From the NCBI GenBank assembly GCA_004020365.1, contig SAQR01000020.1:1-64000 (forward strand): a DNA stretch of 64,000 bases, in the 5' to 3' direction. The notes under the pieces are model-generated. The model had not been told where the DNA came from. It worked only from the letters and a program-made list of their open reading frames with translations, and did not search any database. Of this stretch, positions 9,516 through 19,183 are shown in pieces. Every line of letters begins with the position of its first letter. The first letter of the stretch is position 1. This stretch comes from Mesorhizobium sp. Lineage in GTDB: Bacteria > Pseudomonadota > Alphaproteobacteria > Rhizobiales > Rhizobiaceae. The translations under genes and the position numbers were made by a program.

Positions 9516-10676
9516 TCAGGCGATTGCGCTTTGATTTTCAGGAGCCTTGTCCTGCGGAACCACGCAAACCCGCGCGTAACAGGCGTTCTCACCTGTGTAG
9601 TTGGCCAGGGCTTGGAGCAATTAAGGTAGTACCGTTTGATGTGGTCCGGCATGGCTCCCGAAAATCCAGCGATTTCAGTGCGACCTCGATCAACTCGATG
9701 GCGCGAACGTTCTTGCCACACTCAAAATAGGACTGAGCGAGCGGAACGTACCAAATGAATTTAAGGGGGCCGTCGCTCTGTGGGGGACTCAGTGTCAAGA
9801 TCTGGTCGGACAGCTCTTTGCCCATCGCGAAGCGCTCAGCAGAGGGAAGATGGGAGTTGTCCGTCGTGGGATCGAAGAGTTGGTTCAAGGCCATTACCAT
9901 CCAAGACACGGCCTCGAACTTTTTGTCGATCGCGTCCTCGACTAACTGTCGCATAGCTGGCAAGCCGGTCTGCATGTCGCGCAGCTTGTGAAGTAGTAGG
10001 TCCACATGAGTTTCTCGGAACCCGATATAGTCGGGCATCAATGCGAGACCTTCTTCCATGGCCGAGAGTGCTGCCGTCCAATCCTCGGCCTGCATCGCCG
10101 GCTGAAGTTTGGCGTATATCGGCTTGGTCACTGATATTTTGCGCGCTGTGCGTTGGTTACTAGCAATCCGGCCAATATCGACCGCTTTGGCTTCATCGCT
10201 GCTGCGCCAGCTGCCGTTCAGAACTTTCGGTAGAACGTCATCGAGTTCCGACGGGTGTCCGATGAAAGCGATGTGGCCGTCGCGGTCGACCACGAACGAG
10301 GTGGGAATCCCGAGAGAAGAACTGGCTTCCACCACAGAATGTTCATTTCGCCGGTGTAATCGAACGCGATCCGATAATTCAGATTCGGGAACCTCTCGGT
10401 CAGCCACGCATCCAACTTGATCCGCGCCTCGTCCGCGGTTGGAGCCTGTTCGCTAGCTGCGACTCCGACGACCTCAAATCCGCGGTCTTTATATTTCTCT
10501 ATCAGTTCCACAAAATGCGGCATGGCAGCCACACAGGGTCCGCACCAAGTCGCCCAAAATTCAACAAGGTACACCTTGCTGGGCTGAAAATTGGCGAAGG
10601 GGGCGCCACGCAGCCAGTCGTCCACTTTGATTGGAGGAGCCGGGGACTCAATACGCAACACCTTGTTGTTCTCCAA
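9516..10676 (-). pseudogene. TlpA-type thioredoxin / TPR protein, frameshifted (copy A)
   Basis: The N-terminal thioredoxin domain is open from TTG 10676 and keeps FWATWCGPCVAAMP. The frame is lost near 10320, then resumes with GIPTSFVVDRDGHIAFIGHP and the helical repeat region. A second shift near 9660 destroys the C-terminus; the ancestral stop lies at 9516-9518. Both copies share the unusual TTG start with AAAGG about 10 bases upstream. See copy B (19958-21130) for the function. Confidence 0.88.
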
Positions 10677-10815
10677 ATTCCCACACCTTTCCTTGCGTTT
10701 ATGCGCGTGCTGGTTCTTCTCTCAAAAAAGCAACACACCGGTTAGGGTGACCATCACTCGACTAGGCGCATTCGCATGCGGTCCGCCCTCACCCACTGTT
10801 GCCGCATCTCAATCA

Positions 10816-10911
10816 GCAAAGGCCGTGCCAGCGACGCCTAGCCCGCATTAAGTGTATGGTTTGCTAGGAAAAACGTACGGGCACCAACACGGCGTTGTCT
10901 TGAACCTGACA
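10816..10911 (-). promoter_or_regulatory. NifA-activated sigma-54 promoter of block A
   Basis: On the minus strand, TGGCACGGCCTTTGC (10830-10816) is a full match to the -24/-12 consensus. The NifA site TGT-N10-ACA lies at 10896-10911, about 80 bases upstream. The promoter points into the TlpA-TPR pseudogene, and both elements align with those of copy B. Confidence 0.85.
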
Positions 10912-12631
10912 TGTTTTCTGCCGCTGTCGGGTTTTGGACACGCATCGCTCTGCGTCGCTTAGGACAGCGAATAGCTTGGCCGTCTTGTCTGCACTGAGAT
11001 TGGCACCGGCTCATCGAGCACCTCGGCGCCACTCGAAAGTTGCGGACGACTGGGTTCCCGCGTGCAGCGAATGCCTCCCCCGGCTCATGGGCTGATCTTT
11101 TCTCCTAGACCCGAGTTGATAAGCCCAGCGCATCGGGTGCGAGCCGGATACTGCGTATGCTGTTTCGCTAGACGCAGAACAGGCATTCGCGATCCGATTT
11201 TTCGCCACAGACCTAGGAAGCGTTGCAGGTCGCCCACCGCGGTGGGCGGCTTAGCATCTGCTCCGCTCGTGGGCGAAGCGGATGCCGCCGTCGCCGCGAG
11301 GGTAGGCCCCGACGATGATGATGATGCGGCCCAGGCCTACTTAGCCGTCGAGGAGGTCGTGGATCTCAGCCGGCCCCATGCGGAACGCAAAATCGCGCAG
11401 AACGCGGGGCACGACGTAAATCTTTTCGATTCGGAGGCCTGGATCAGCATGCGTCTGGCTTATCGCTTCGCCCCATCGGCGCCGCATCACTGCCTACCAC
11501 GGGCGGCATTCGACTCGGAAACGGCCATGCCCCCGCGATGACAACTCGACACCGGGATCGACAGCCACCCGCAATTGAAGGGCCAATCACCGCCTGGTCG
11601 TTGCGCAATCTGATGCCCATCACGCCCCCTGACCCAGGAGACGCCTGGCGCCTTGTCCATCGGCCAACCGCGCTGGGGCCGATCCAGAGGATCGAGCATT
11701 GGTCGGGTGTAGGCTGGCTTGCGCGTTCGGCCATTGGTTGGGAGGACCGGCTTAGGACGCGCCTACGAAACTGGACGTGGCGAGGCCACACTGGAGGATG
11801 CCTTCCCTGAAAGAGTGCTGCGCAAAGTCAAAGCCAATCCTATCCATGACAACACTGCCTTCGCAGAAATGCTTGCAAAGCTAAAGCTTTCAACCTTCGA
11901 CCTATGTGATCAGGCATCGAAAGGTGCGCGGCTTGCAAGAAGCAGGTGCCCGGCGGTCAGACATGCATGAGCCGGTTTGATGGCAGCGATTTTCCGCTGC
12001 CACCCTCGGCCGGAGTTTCCCTCGCGGGGAGCGATCAACTTGCTTTCCTCATGCCAAAGACGGGGCTTTTGTGGAGAGCTTGCTACATCTGCCGACGTGA
12101 CCTCGTCGAAGCTAGCGGCTCGCACCTGCGCAGGGCCTGCGTCTCCGTCCAACGTGACTGTCTCAGCTGCCGCCTAGCCCTCCAGCCAGTCCGCTGAACG
12201 AGCTTGCCGGTTTGCGGCTCACGAGCCTCCGGTTCAGGCTTCGGCTGAGCAACGCAAGCAATTCTCGCCCGGGCATAAATATCTATGATTCCTTGGCGTA
12301 CGGCAGCGCTCGCACTTATCGCTCGCCTAGCTTACTTTCCGTTCCTTGAACCGGCGACGCGCTCTCGCACGCATGGAGGCGACCACGACATAGGGATCAG
12401 GCTCAAGCGGGAACGCACCATGGATTTTCCGACGTTTCCAAAGAGCCGCGCTTGCCCCGGTCATCGATCAGAGCGGGCATAAACCTTGTCGCCGAGGCCA
12501 AAGCTGTCCAGAAGCGCGGCCGCCGCCGCGTATTGCTTGCTAGCCTCGTAAATAGTTCACCACCCGGATGCCAGGTGTCCTCATATTGATTTCTGGTGAT
12601 TGAGAACAATTGCCGGATCAGTCGTAGAACC
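10912..12631. other. Long stretch without a recognisable gene
   Basis: Several overlapping frames of 65-160 codons are open but none shows a family I can name. The part near 11700-11830 resembles 25700-25830 at nucleotide level (shared gttcggc...ttggttgg.agaccggctt). From about 11100 to 12600 this DNA has no equivalent in copy B and may be an insertion that was later scrambled. Confidence 0.4.
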
Positions 12632-13402
12632 CTAGCACAGGTCCGAGATCAAAGATCGTCCCCGGCGCAAGGCGCCGGACGTTTCGATTGAGACGCCATC
12701 GACGCCTCGCGCCAGCGTGCTGGCAAATCGGGGCATCAGCGGTGCGAGTGTCTGCGCCAGGATCGCAGCGGCCGTAAGCGCGAGCGAAGTCCGGGCGCGG
12801 GCGGGAAAAAGACGTCGCGCCGCTGCATAGTCTTGCGCCTGACGGTAGATCACGCAATCGCGCACGAACTCGCATGCCTGCGCGGCCGCGCGCCTGACCG
12901 AGAAGCCATCATCCGAATAGGCGCGTTCCATCGCCGCGCGATGGATCTCTATTCGAGCAAAGAAGGCGCGGTCGGCCGGAGCCCAGTCGCCTGCGTCGGG
13001 CACACGGGCCACCAAAGTCCTGCTTGATTTCCTGGTCCAGCTCATCAAGCCAATTAAGCCATATCCGTTTGAATATCTCGTTCTCGGTGCGACGTAGCGC
13101 GTCCCGCGTGAAGTTCGTCCGCTCACCTTCCGGGCGTGTCAGGCCCAAATGAAGACGCACGATGTCGACTGTCTTTGGGCTCAGAACCTCCTCCCCCCAG
13201 ACCGCATGGCCGCGGCTGGTTGAGAACTTCTGCCGTCGAGCAGGTAGAACTCATTCAGGTGATAGCGGATGCGCGGCGTCCAGTGCGAGAACACCTCGGC
13301 ATAAAGAGCGGGGTAGAGTAGCGCGTGGTAGAAGGAATTGTCGAAACCGAAGAAATGGACGATCTGCATTGCTGGGCGTCGCCGCATTCCAGTCGCGACC
13401 AA
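12632..13402 (-). pseudogene. Methionyl-tRNA-synthetase-like (class I tRNA ligase) remnant
   Basis: A class I synthetase core is readable across two frames: VHFFGFDNSFYHALLYPALY, HWTPRIRYHLNEFYLLDG, a frameshifted KFSTSRG-type signature loop near 13220, then LHLGLTRPEGERTNFTRDAL and a helical anticodon-binding-like C-terminus ending at 12632. The N-terminal HIGH region is absent. Copy B holds a shorter piece of the same gene. Amino-acid specificity cannot be confirmed from this part. Confidence 0.7.
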
Positions 13403-13689
13403 ACCTTCCGCCGGCGGCCGATTTATAACGTCGCCGTCATCTTGCCGCTAGGGCTAATAGGCGGGCTCCGCACCGGAAATTAGGGACGGCCGGCAACCCA
13501 AGTTTACGGACTGTGGCGCGGAAACGGCTCTTGCCACCTCCTCGCAGCGCGAATCTGAAAAAGATGCCTTCGGAAGGCGCGGCCTCCTGGAGGTCTCTAC
13601 CGTCTTGCGGAAGATCGAGGCGAGATTCGGATGCCTTCTTCACTCACTCCAGGCGCAGCGCTAAAGATGGTCACACAGCTATGTCGGGG

Positions 13690-13890
13690 GCATGTATGTG
13701 GCCCATCCTGCAGCATCACGAGCCTGACGATTTTGTCCTCGCGCCGGCGAGACGCATTCGGTCCGCAGCTTTGTCGAGGCTGCCGTCAGGAGGTTCGGGA
13801 AGGAGATATCCCGGGAAGGCGAAGGCATTGACGAGGTGGGCCGCGAACGCAGGAACAACCTGGCACTGATCCAAGACAGACAAACGTTTG
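13690..13890 (+). pseudogene. GDP-mannose 4,6-dehydratase (noeL-like) remnant
   Basis: The plus strand reads HHEPDDFVLA and, after a frameshift near 13740, TGETHSVRSFVEAAVRRFGK, then EGIDEVGRERRNNLALIQ. This is the region of GDP-mannose 4,6-dehydratase normally written EPDDYVLATGETHSVREFVE. In rhizobial islands such a gene (noeL) supplies GDP-fucose for Nod-factor decoration. Only about 200 bases remain. Confidence 0.65.
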
Positions 13891-13904
13891 TTTCGGGCCG
13901 TACA

Positions 13905-14118
13905 TCTGCTCCCATGATCCGCTCAAGAGAAAATGTGGCCGACCCGGTCGTAGTCTGCATCCTCATGCGGACCCAGCTCTCCTGAAGTAGACGACATCTC
14001 ATGCCAATCTTGGCGGCAACCGTCGCGATCATACAGTTTGTGACGTGTCGCGTCAGGTATGACGTATTGAACTTACGCCGCTTGCTTTCGCCGAATGCAA
14101 GATTGCCGTTGCGGAGAA
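13905..14118 (-). pseudogene. acdS: Third acdS fragment
   Basis: The minus strand matches about 215 bases of the acdS interior: RMIAT/VAAKIGMRC, LLQESWV and ERIMGADVR, i.e. the segment at 17573-17790 of the intact gene. Both ends are lost and the frame is broken. It lies next to the noeL remnant rather than to nif accessory genes, so it comes from a separate event or a rearranged junction. Confidence 0.8.
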
Positions 14119-14171
14119 GCCCCTTTAGATCCTGTCGTCAATGTCCGCATTTGCCTCCATCCACCGCCGGT

Positions 14172-14268
14172 TGTCGAGTCCGTGACAATTGTGCTTGGCC
14201 GGCCGGACTCTCAACGCGTTGAGTAACATGCAGATCTGAGCCTTTTTTGTAGTTGGCACAACTTTTGA
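14172..14268 (+). promoter_or_regulatory. Putative NifA/sigma-54 promoter of the ABC exporter gene
   Basis: TGT-CGAGTCCGTG-ACA at 14172-14187 is a full NifA upstream activator site. TGGCACAACTTTTGA at 14254-14268 matches the sigma-54 consensus except that the -12 GC reads GA. The spacing of about 75 bases and the direction toward ATG 14394 fit a NifA-dependent promoter. The altered -12 base lowers certainty. Confidence 0.65.
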
Positions 14269-14393
14269 TGCTGACCGTTGAGGGGCAGCAGGGGCTGTCC
14301 GCCGATCTTGTTGTTGTGGGGGAGGTCGAAAATTCCAGTTTTGTCATTTAACTTCTTTGGGACCGAGCGTGTTGATGCGCCCGCTTGGAAACT

Positions 14394-16196
14394 ATGAAAC
14401 GTTTCCCCGTCCATGGACGCGGCGCCACTGGTCGCGACGTACTCGCCTTCACTGTCCGCCACTGGAGCCGGCAGCCGGTGCGGCTCGCGATCATCATGGC
14501 TGCGATGCTTGCCTCCACGCTGGCTGACGTGCTGATGCCGGTCTATTCAGGTCGTCTCATCGATGCTGTTGCAGGTGGCGCTGCTGTGGCAGCACCAGCC
14601 TGGCATTCGGCCCTTGCAGCCTTCTCTGTACCGATTGCGCTTGCGCTCGCTGCCATTGCCATGCGCCACATCGCCTTCATTGGCCTGAACGACCTTTTGC
14701 TGAAGATGATGTCCGATGTCGCGAACGAAGCGTTCTATCATGTCCAGCGCTTTTCGACAGACTGGCATGCGAACAGCTTCGCCGGCTCGACAGTGCGCAA
14801 GATAACGCGCGGCATGGGGGCGCTCGACCCCCTAAACAGCACAATATTGATCGCGCTGTTCCCGTCCTTTATCATCTTGGTAGGTTCGACGGCACTGCTC
14901 GGCTGGCACTGGCTGGTCATGGGGCTGATCTTTGCTTGCGGCTCTCTGATCTATCTTGCGTTTTCGATTTCGCTGTCGCTCGGCTATGTCGCGCCAGCGG
15001 CGAGCCTTGCTAACAGCTGGGACACAAGGGTCGGAGGCGCGCTTGCGGATGCGGTCAGTTGCAACGCTGTGGTCAAAGGCTTCGGCGCCGAGGTCCGCGA
15101 AGACGCGCGCCTTGCAAATATCATGACCAAATGGCGGCACCGCACGCGCAGGAGTTGGGTGCGGGTAACGATCATCGGCTCAACCCAAAGCGTCACTTTG
15201 GTTGCGCTCAGGGTAGCGGTGATCGGATATGCCTTGCTTCTGTGGTCGCATGGACAGGCAACGCCGGGCGAGATTGCCTATGTTCTCACCTCCTTCGTCG
15301 TCTTACAGGGCTATCTGCGTGATGCTGGCATGCATGTACGCAACGTGCAGCGCTCGGTTAATGAGATGGAAGAACTGGTGGCCATCCACAATCAGCAGCT
15401 GGATGTTGCGGATCGTCCAGAGGCCAAGCCGATCCGGATCACGGCGGGCCACATCGATTTCCAGAAAGTCCACTTCCGCTACGCCAACCATCCCCTGCCG
15501 CTCTATAGCGAATGTTCGCTGTCGATTGAAGCTGGCGAAAGGGTTGGGTTGGTTGGACCCTCCGGTTCCGGCAAGACAACATTCGTGAAGCTCATCCAGA
15601 GACTCTACGACCTGAGCGGCGGCCGGATCCTGATAGACGGTCAGGACGTCTCCGAGGTGACCCAAGAGTCGCTTCGTTCGCAGATCGCGATCGTGCAGCA
15701 GGAGCCGATCCTGTTTCACAGGTCGCTTGCCGAGAACATCGCCTATGGCCGGCCTGGCGCGAGCCAGGCCGAGGTCGAGCAAGCGGCACGGCTGGCCAGT
15801 GCTCACGAATTCATCGCGCCCCTGCCGAAGGGCTATGGGACATTGGTCGGCGAAAGAGGTTTGAAGCTCTCCGGCGGCGAGCGCCAGCGCGTGGCGATCG
15901 CGCGCGCCTTCCTCGCGAACGCGCCGATCCTTATCCTGGACGAGGCCACATCGAGCCTCGATTCGGAATCCGAGGTGCTCATTCAACAAGCGGTGGATCG
16001 GTTGATGGTGGGTCGAACCACACTCGTCATCGCACACCGGCTGTCGACGGTCCGCTCGCTCGATCGGCTGCTCGTCTTCGACCGTGGCCGCATCATGGAG
16101 GACGGCGATCATGCCGCGCTGATCGATCTCGATGGTGGCATTTACCGCCGCCTCTTCGAACGGCAGGCGTTGGAACTAGCGAAGGGCCTGGCCTGA
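14394..16196 (+). CDS. ABC exporter, fused permease and ATPase
   Basis: This 600-residue half-transporter has an N-terminal six-helix membrane domain (about residues 20-320) and a C-terminal nucleotide-binding domain. The latter carries Walker A GPSGSGKTTF, a Q-loop (VQQEPILF), signature LSGGERQRVAIARAF, Walker B ILILDEATSSLDSES and an H-loop IAHRLS. It should act as a homodimer in the inner membrane exporting a lipid, peptide or drug-like substrate. ATG 14394 is preferred; a TTG at 14385 is in frame. It stands alone, with NifA/sigma-54 signals just upstream, so expression in nitrogen-fixing bacteroids is expected. The substrate is unknown. Confidence 0.9.
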   Translation: MKRFPVHGRGATGRDVLAFTVRHWSRQPVRLAIIMAAMLASTLADVLMPVYSGRLIDAVAGGAAVAAPAWHSALAAFSVPIALALAAIAMRHIAFIGLNDLLLKMMSDVANEAFYHVQRFSTDWHANSFAGSTVRKITRGMGALDPLNSTILIALFPSFIILVGSTALLGWHWLVMGLIFACGSLIYLAFSISLSLGYVAPAASLANSWDTRVGGALADAVSCNAVVKGFGAEVREDARLANIMTKWRHRTRRSWVRVTIIGSTQSVTLVALRVAVIGYALLLWSHGQATPGEIAYVLTSFVVLQGYLRDAGMHVRNVQRSVNEMEELVAIHNQQLDVADRPEAKPIRITAGHIDFQKVHFRYANHPLPLYSECSLSIEAGERVGLVGPSGSGKTTFVKLIQRLYDLSGGRILIDGQDVSEVTQESLRSQIAIVQQEPILFHRSLAENIAYGRPGASQAEVEQAARLASAHEFIAPLPKGYGTLVGERGLKLSGGERQRVAIARAFLANAPILILDEATSSLDSESEVLIQQAVDRLMVGRTTLVIAHRLSTVRSLDRLLVFDRGRIMEDGDHAALIDLDGGIYRRLFERQALELAKGLA

Positions 16197-16664
16197 GCGC
16201 CAACCGGATTGCGCGATGCGCCGAGCCGTTGCCGGAGAGGCGTGTGGCAGTGAGGCCTTACCGACGAGCGGGGGGCGTTACGGCCGGCAAAACCACCACG
16301 GCCGGAACTGTCCGCCGAGCGGGCGGGCGGGAATGCACCACGTCTAAGCTTCGGCGAATGCGCGCAGTTACACGCCGGCACCGAATTGTCGCGCCTCACG
16401 GCGAACGCACCAAAAGGGCGGGAATGTCGACGGTCATTTGGGTCCGGGAAGTGTGCGGCCCTCGCCGTTACCCACATTTCGCCAAAGGAAGCGAAGTCAA
16501 CGCACATTGAAGAGGGCGGTGCTTCCCCGGCGGCTGGGAGCCCTGTCGCTGGCCCAACCTGCCGCACGCCGGCCACGTCAACGCATCAAACTCCCTTCGG
16601 TTCGCAAAGTCGTCCCTCGGAGACCCGGAAGCGCAGGAGCTCCGACCGCAGTCTTCGCTCAACT
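16197..16664. other. No gene recognised
   Basis: Open frames here are GC-rich shadows without family resemblance. The stretch links the ABC exporter to a queC fragment. Confidence 0.35.
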
Positions 16665-16875
16665 CTCGCCATCTGCTCCGGGGGATTGGATTCCGTTCCC
16701 TTGCTAACAGAGTGGCAGCTGAGCACGAACTCGCCGGCCTCGTGTCTTTCGATTACGGCCAACGGCATAGGAAGAGATTGGATTCGCCGGCCCTCTGCGG
16801 ACCGAATGAACAGTTCTACAGATCATCGACGTCCGCGAAATTGACCTCGGCCTTTCCGGCCCAGCGCTGAACGGT
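16665..16875 (+). pseudogene. queC 5'-part remnant
   Basis: The plus strand reads TLAICSGGLDSVPL, then across small frameshifts AAEHELAGLVSFDYGQRHRK and ALCG, matching residues 3-55 of the intact QueC at 43264-43965, including the PP-loop SGGLDS. It is cut off before the end of block B. It is oriented opposite to the intact gene. Confidence 0.8.
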
Positions 16876-16925
16876 GTTATGCACGTCCGGTACGGCAGGA
16901 CGGCGGAATCGTAGTCTGCCGAATG

Positions 16926-17939
16926 TCAGCCGTTGCGAAAGGTGTAGCCGTACCCGTTGATCGCCGGCGCGCCGCCTAGATGTGCGTAGAGGACCCTCGA
17001 TCCCTGTGGAAAGAAGCCCCTCTGGACGAGGTCGATCATCCCTTGCATCGATTTGCCCTCATAAACGGGATCGGTAATCATGCCCTCGAGCCGCGCGCAC
17101 AGACGGATTGCCTCTTTGGTTTCCTCCGATGGAATGCCATAACGCGGGTACGCGTAGTCCTCGAGCAACACCACGTCTTCCTCGACAATTTCAGCTCCTA
17201 GCTGGACGAGCAGCGCTGTATTTCGGGCGATGCCAAGCACCTGCGCCTTGGTCTTGGCGGGCATGGCGGAGGCATCGATACCGATCACGTTGCGCTGTCG
17301 ACCGTCCTTGGCGAACCCGACGAGCATGCCGCCGTGGGTTGAACCAGTCACCGTACAGACGACGATATAGTCGAAGGCAAACCCAAGCTGCTTTTCCTGG
17401 GCGCGCACCTCCTCAGCGAACCCCACATAGCCCAGGCCGCCGTATTTGTGGACAGAGGCGCCGGCCGGTATCGCATAGGGCCTGCCGCCCCTTGCCTTGA
17501 CCTCATAAAGTGCCTTTTCCCAGCTGCGGCGGATGCCGATGTCAAAGCCCTCGTCAACCAGGCGCACCTCTGCCCCCATGATGCGGCTCAAGAGGATATT
17601 GCCGACCCGGTCGTAGACGGCATCCTCATGTGGGACCCAGCTCTCCTGGACCAGGAGGCATTTCATGCCGATCTTGGCGGCGACCGCAGCGACCATGCGC
17701 GTATGGTTGGACTGCACGCCACCGATTGTGCCGAGCGTATCGGCATCTGACGCGATCGCGTCGGGCACAATGTACTCGAGCTTGCGCAGCTTGTTTCCGC
17801 CGAGCGCGAGACCGGAGTTGCAGTCCTCGCGTTTGGCGTAGATTTCCACCTTGTCGCCCAGATGCTTGCCGAGGCGGTCGAGCCTCTCGATCGGCGTGGG
17901 CCCAAAGGTGAGCGGATAACGTTCGAATTTTTCCAGCAT
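16926..17939 (-). CDS. acdS: 1-aminocyclopropane-1-carboxylate deaminase
   Basis: This 337-residue PLP enzyme cleaves the ethylene precursor ACC to 2-oxobutyrate and ammonia in the cytoplasm; in rhizobia this lowers ethylene in the host root. The sequence has the family's [10 protein letters not shown] with the PLP lysine near residue 51, [16 protein letters not shown] for phosphate binding and [20 protein letters not shown] toward the C-terminus. Length is that of typical AcdS. ATG 17939 has GGAG seven bases upstream. No sigma-54 promoter was found directly upstream, but the gene is last in a minus-strand series that begins at the NifA-type promoter near 21277, which may be how it is expressed. 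Confidence 0.96.
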   Translation of the reverse strand: MLEKFERYPLTFGPTPIERLDRLGKHLGDKVEIYAKREDCNSGLALGGNKLRKLEYIVPDAIASDADTLGTIGGVQSNHTRMVAAVAAKIGMKCLLVQESWVPHEDAVYDRVGNILLSRIMGAEVRLVDEGFDIGIRRSWEKALYEVKARGGRPYAIPAGASVHKYGGLGYVGFAEEVRAQEKQLGFAFDYIVVCTVTGSTHGGMLVGFAKDGRQRNVIGIDASAMPAKTKAQVLGIARNTALLVQLGAEIVEEDVVLLEDYAYPRYGIPSEETKEAIRLCARLEGMITDPVYEGKSMQGMIDLVQRGFFPQGSRVLYAHLGGAPAINGYGYTFRNG

Positions 17940-18273
17940 TACTCTCTCCAGCAAAAAAATACCTGAACCGGCTACGCACCGGTCAGCCCAAGGGTGTGTG
18001 TGATCAAAGCCACCCCTCTTTCGAAGCGGGTGCAGAAGACGTTCATCGTTATTGCAGCACCGAGTTGTCATTGCGACAAGCAGACCGCATCCGGCGTGCT
18101 GCGATGACTCTTATGTGCCTAATCGACCAACCACCCGCATCTCCCGGCCTAAGGACAAACCGAATGTGGTCGCGTCCCACTGCCAAATACAGATCCCCTA
18201 TATCGATCAGCGCAGTGATCAGAGGGTTACCAAAAGTGGTGTGGGCCTGAGCATTGATAATGTCATCCGCGCA

Positions 18274-18623
18274 TCAAAGCAGCAGCACATGCTGGGTAAT
18301 TGACTTAGCTCGGACACAGCTGAAAATTTCATTCCGCAGCTGATCAGAGTCAGGCGACTGATACCGAGCTTCCCTGGAACCATTGACATGCTGGCCCATG
18401 TGGCGAGTTCCACGAGCGCGGCTAGACCGCCAGATCAGAAAGAGCACGGTGTCGAGATAGCCGGCCTGAAGCAGCAGCGAACAGGCCAGCGTCGTGACGA
18501 CTGCCACATGGGTCCAATGCGAAGCGAAGTAAACCATCGACGCATTGCTGCACAGGACCAGCCCCACGAGCCGACAAAAGATATGAAGTGCAACGCCGTT
18601 CTCCTGGTTTTTCGCCAGATCAT
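18274..18623 (-). pseudogene. SyrA/ExoX-like small membrane protein (copy B, probably frameshifted)
   Basis: The core LVGLVLCSNASMVYFASHW, then TTLACSLLLQAGYLDTVLFL, has the two hydrophobic helices and RSSRAR basic tail of SyrA/ExoX-type proteins. The upstream residues in frame run into fdxB without a start, while the ATG-proximal residues (LHFISF) lie in another frame, so a one-base deletion near 18580 is likely. Restart at a GTG inside the first helix is possible. Known relatives influence exopolysaccharide synthesis. Confidence 0.45.
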
Positions 18624-18937
18624 GTTGCGAGCTCGTCGGCCGCAACATGCGTCTGGCAGTTCTTGGGGCAGACGCGGGCGCAGGCTCCGCAGCCGATGCA
18701 GCGGCCGGCATTGTCAACAACCATGATCATGCGATTGAGCTCGCCGTCGAAATCGTCATCCTCGTCATTGCAGGGGCCGAGGATTTCACCCGCGTCATCG
18801 ACGCCGTGAAGATGCATGACATCGCGCGAGCAGACCTTGAAACAACGGCCGCAGCCGATGCAGGTCTTGCTATCGATGAAGGTCAGGTACGACGGCATCC
18901 AAATGGAGCCGTCACGAGTGGTGAATGTGCGCATCAT
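18620..18937 (-). CDS. fdxB: nif-specific ferredoxin III (copy B)
   Basis: The 105-residue protein has two cysteine clusters, CIGCGRCFKVC and CIGCGACARVCPKNC, flanking an acidic linker (NDEDDDFDGEL), as in FdxB. ATG 18937 gives the same length as copy A. Its start overlaps the end of the DUF683 gene by four bases, implying coupled translation. The expected role is electron supply or cofactor-assembly support for nitrogenase. It lies in the NifA-type operon starting with TlpA-TPR. Confidence 0.9.
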   Translation of the reverse strand: MMRTFTTRDGSIWMPSYLTFIDSKTCIGCGRCFKVCSRDVMHLHGVDDAGEILGPCNDEDDDFDGELNRMIMVVDNAGRCIGCGACARVCPKNCQTHVAADELAT

Positions 18938-19137
18938 CCTAAATTCTTCATTGAAGCGAGTTCTCTCTTGGCAACATCCAACTCGGCATAAACGGCGTGG
19001 GTTTTCTCGGCGACTTCCTGTATGTCGGCCCACTTGCCCGGCAGACCCTCGACAAGGTCCTGCAATGCCATCTTGGCAATAGCTGCACGCAACTGGAGCT
19101 TTCGGACTTTCTTCCTCATCTTATCTAGGTCTGACAT
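18934..19137 (-). CDS. DUF683 / CCE_0567-type nif accessory protein (copy B)
   Basis: This 67-residue helical protein (KKVRKLQLRAAIAKMALQDL, VAEKTHAVYAELDVAKRELA) sits between DUF269 and fdxB. ATG 19137 has AAGGA upstream. The order DUF269-DUF683-fdxB is the standard one in proteobacterial nif clusters and is the main support for its assignment. Confidence 0.88.
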   Translation of the reverse strand: MSDLDKMRKKVRKLQLRAAIAKMALQDLVEGLPGKWADIQEVAEKTHAVYAELDVAKRELASMKNLG

Positions 19138-19183
19138 AGATCCTTCCTGGAACAATGGTTTTCTTGATGCGCGCCATCTCGGG

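Larger units (their letters stand above)
6476..13430 (-). repeat. Duplicated nif-accessory/acdS block, copy A (decayed)
   Basis: Gene order and nucleotide sequence match copy B (16926-22165) throughout: acdS, SyrA/ExoX-like, fdxB, DUF683, DUF269, nifX 3' remnant, TlpA-TPR, sigma-54 promoter, NifA site, methionyl-tRNA-synthetase-like remnant. In copy A only fdxB and the DUF683 gene stay open. A segment without counterpart (about 11100-12600) lies between the promoter and the synthetase remnant. Confidence 0.85.

Noticed and set aside
17940-18303. A dedicated sigma-54 promoter directly upstream of acdS.
   Set aside because: The nearest GG...GC pair (GGTATTTTTTTGC) has N9 spacing, TTGGGCTGACCGGTGC lacks the -24 consensus, and no TGT-N10-ACA is present.
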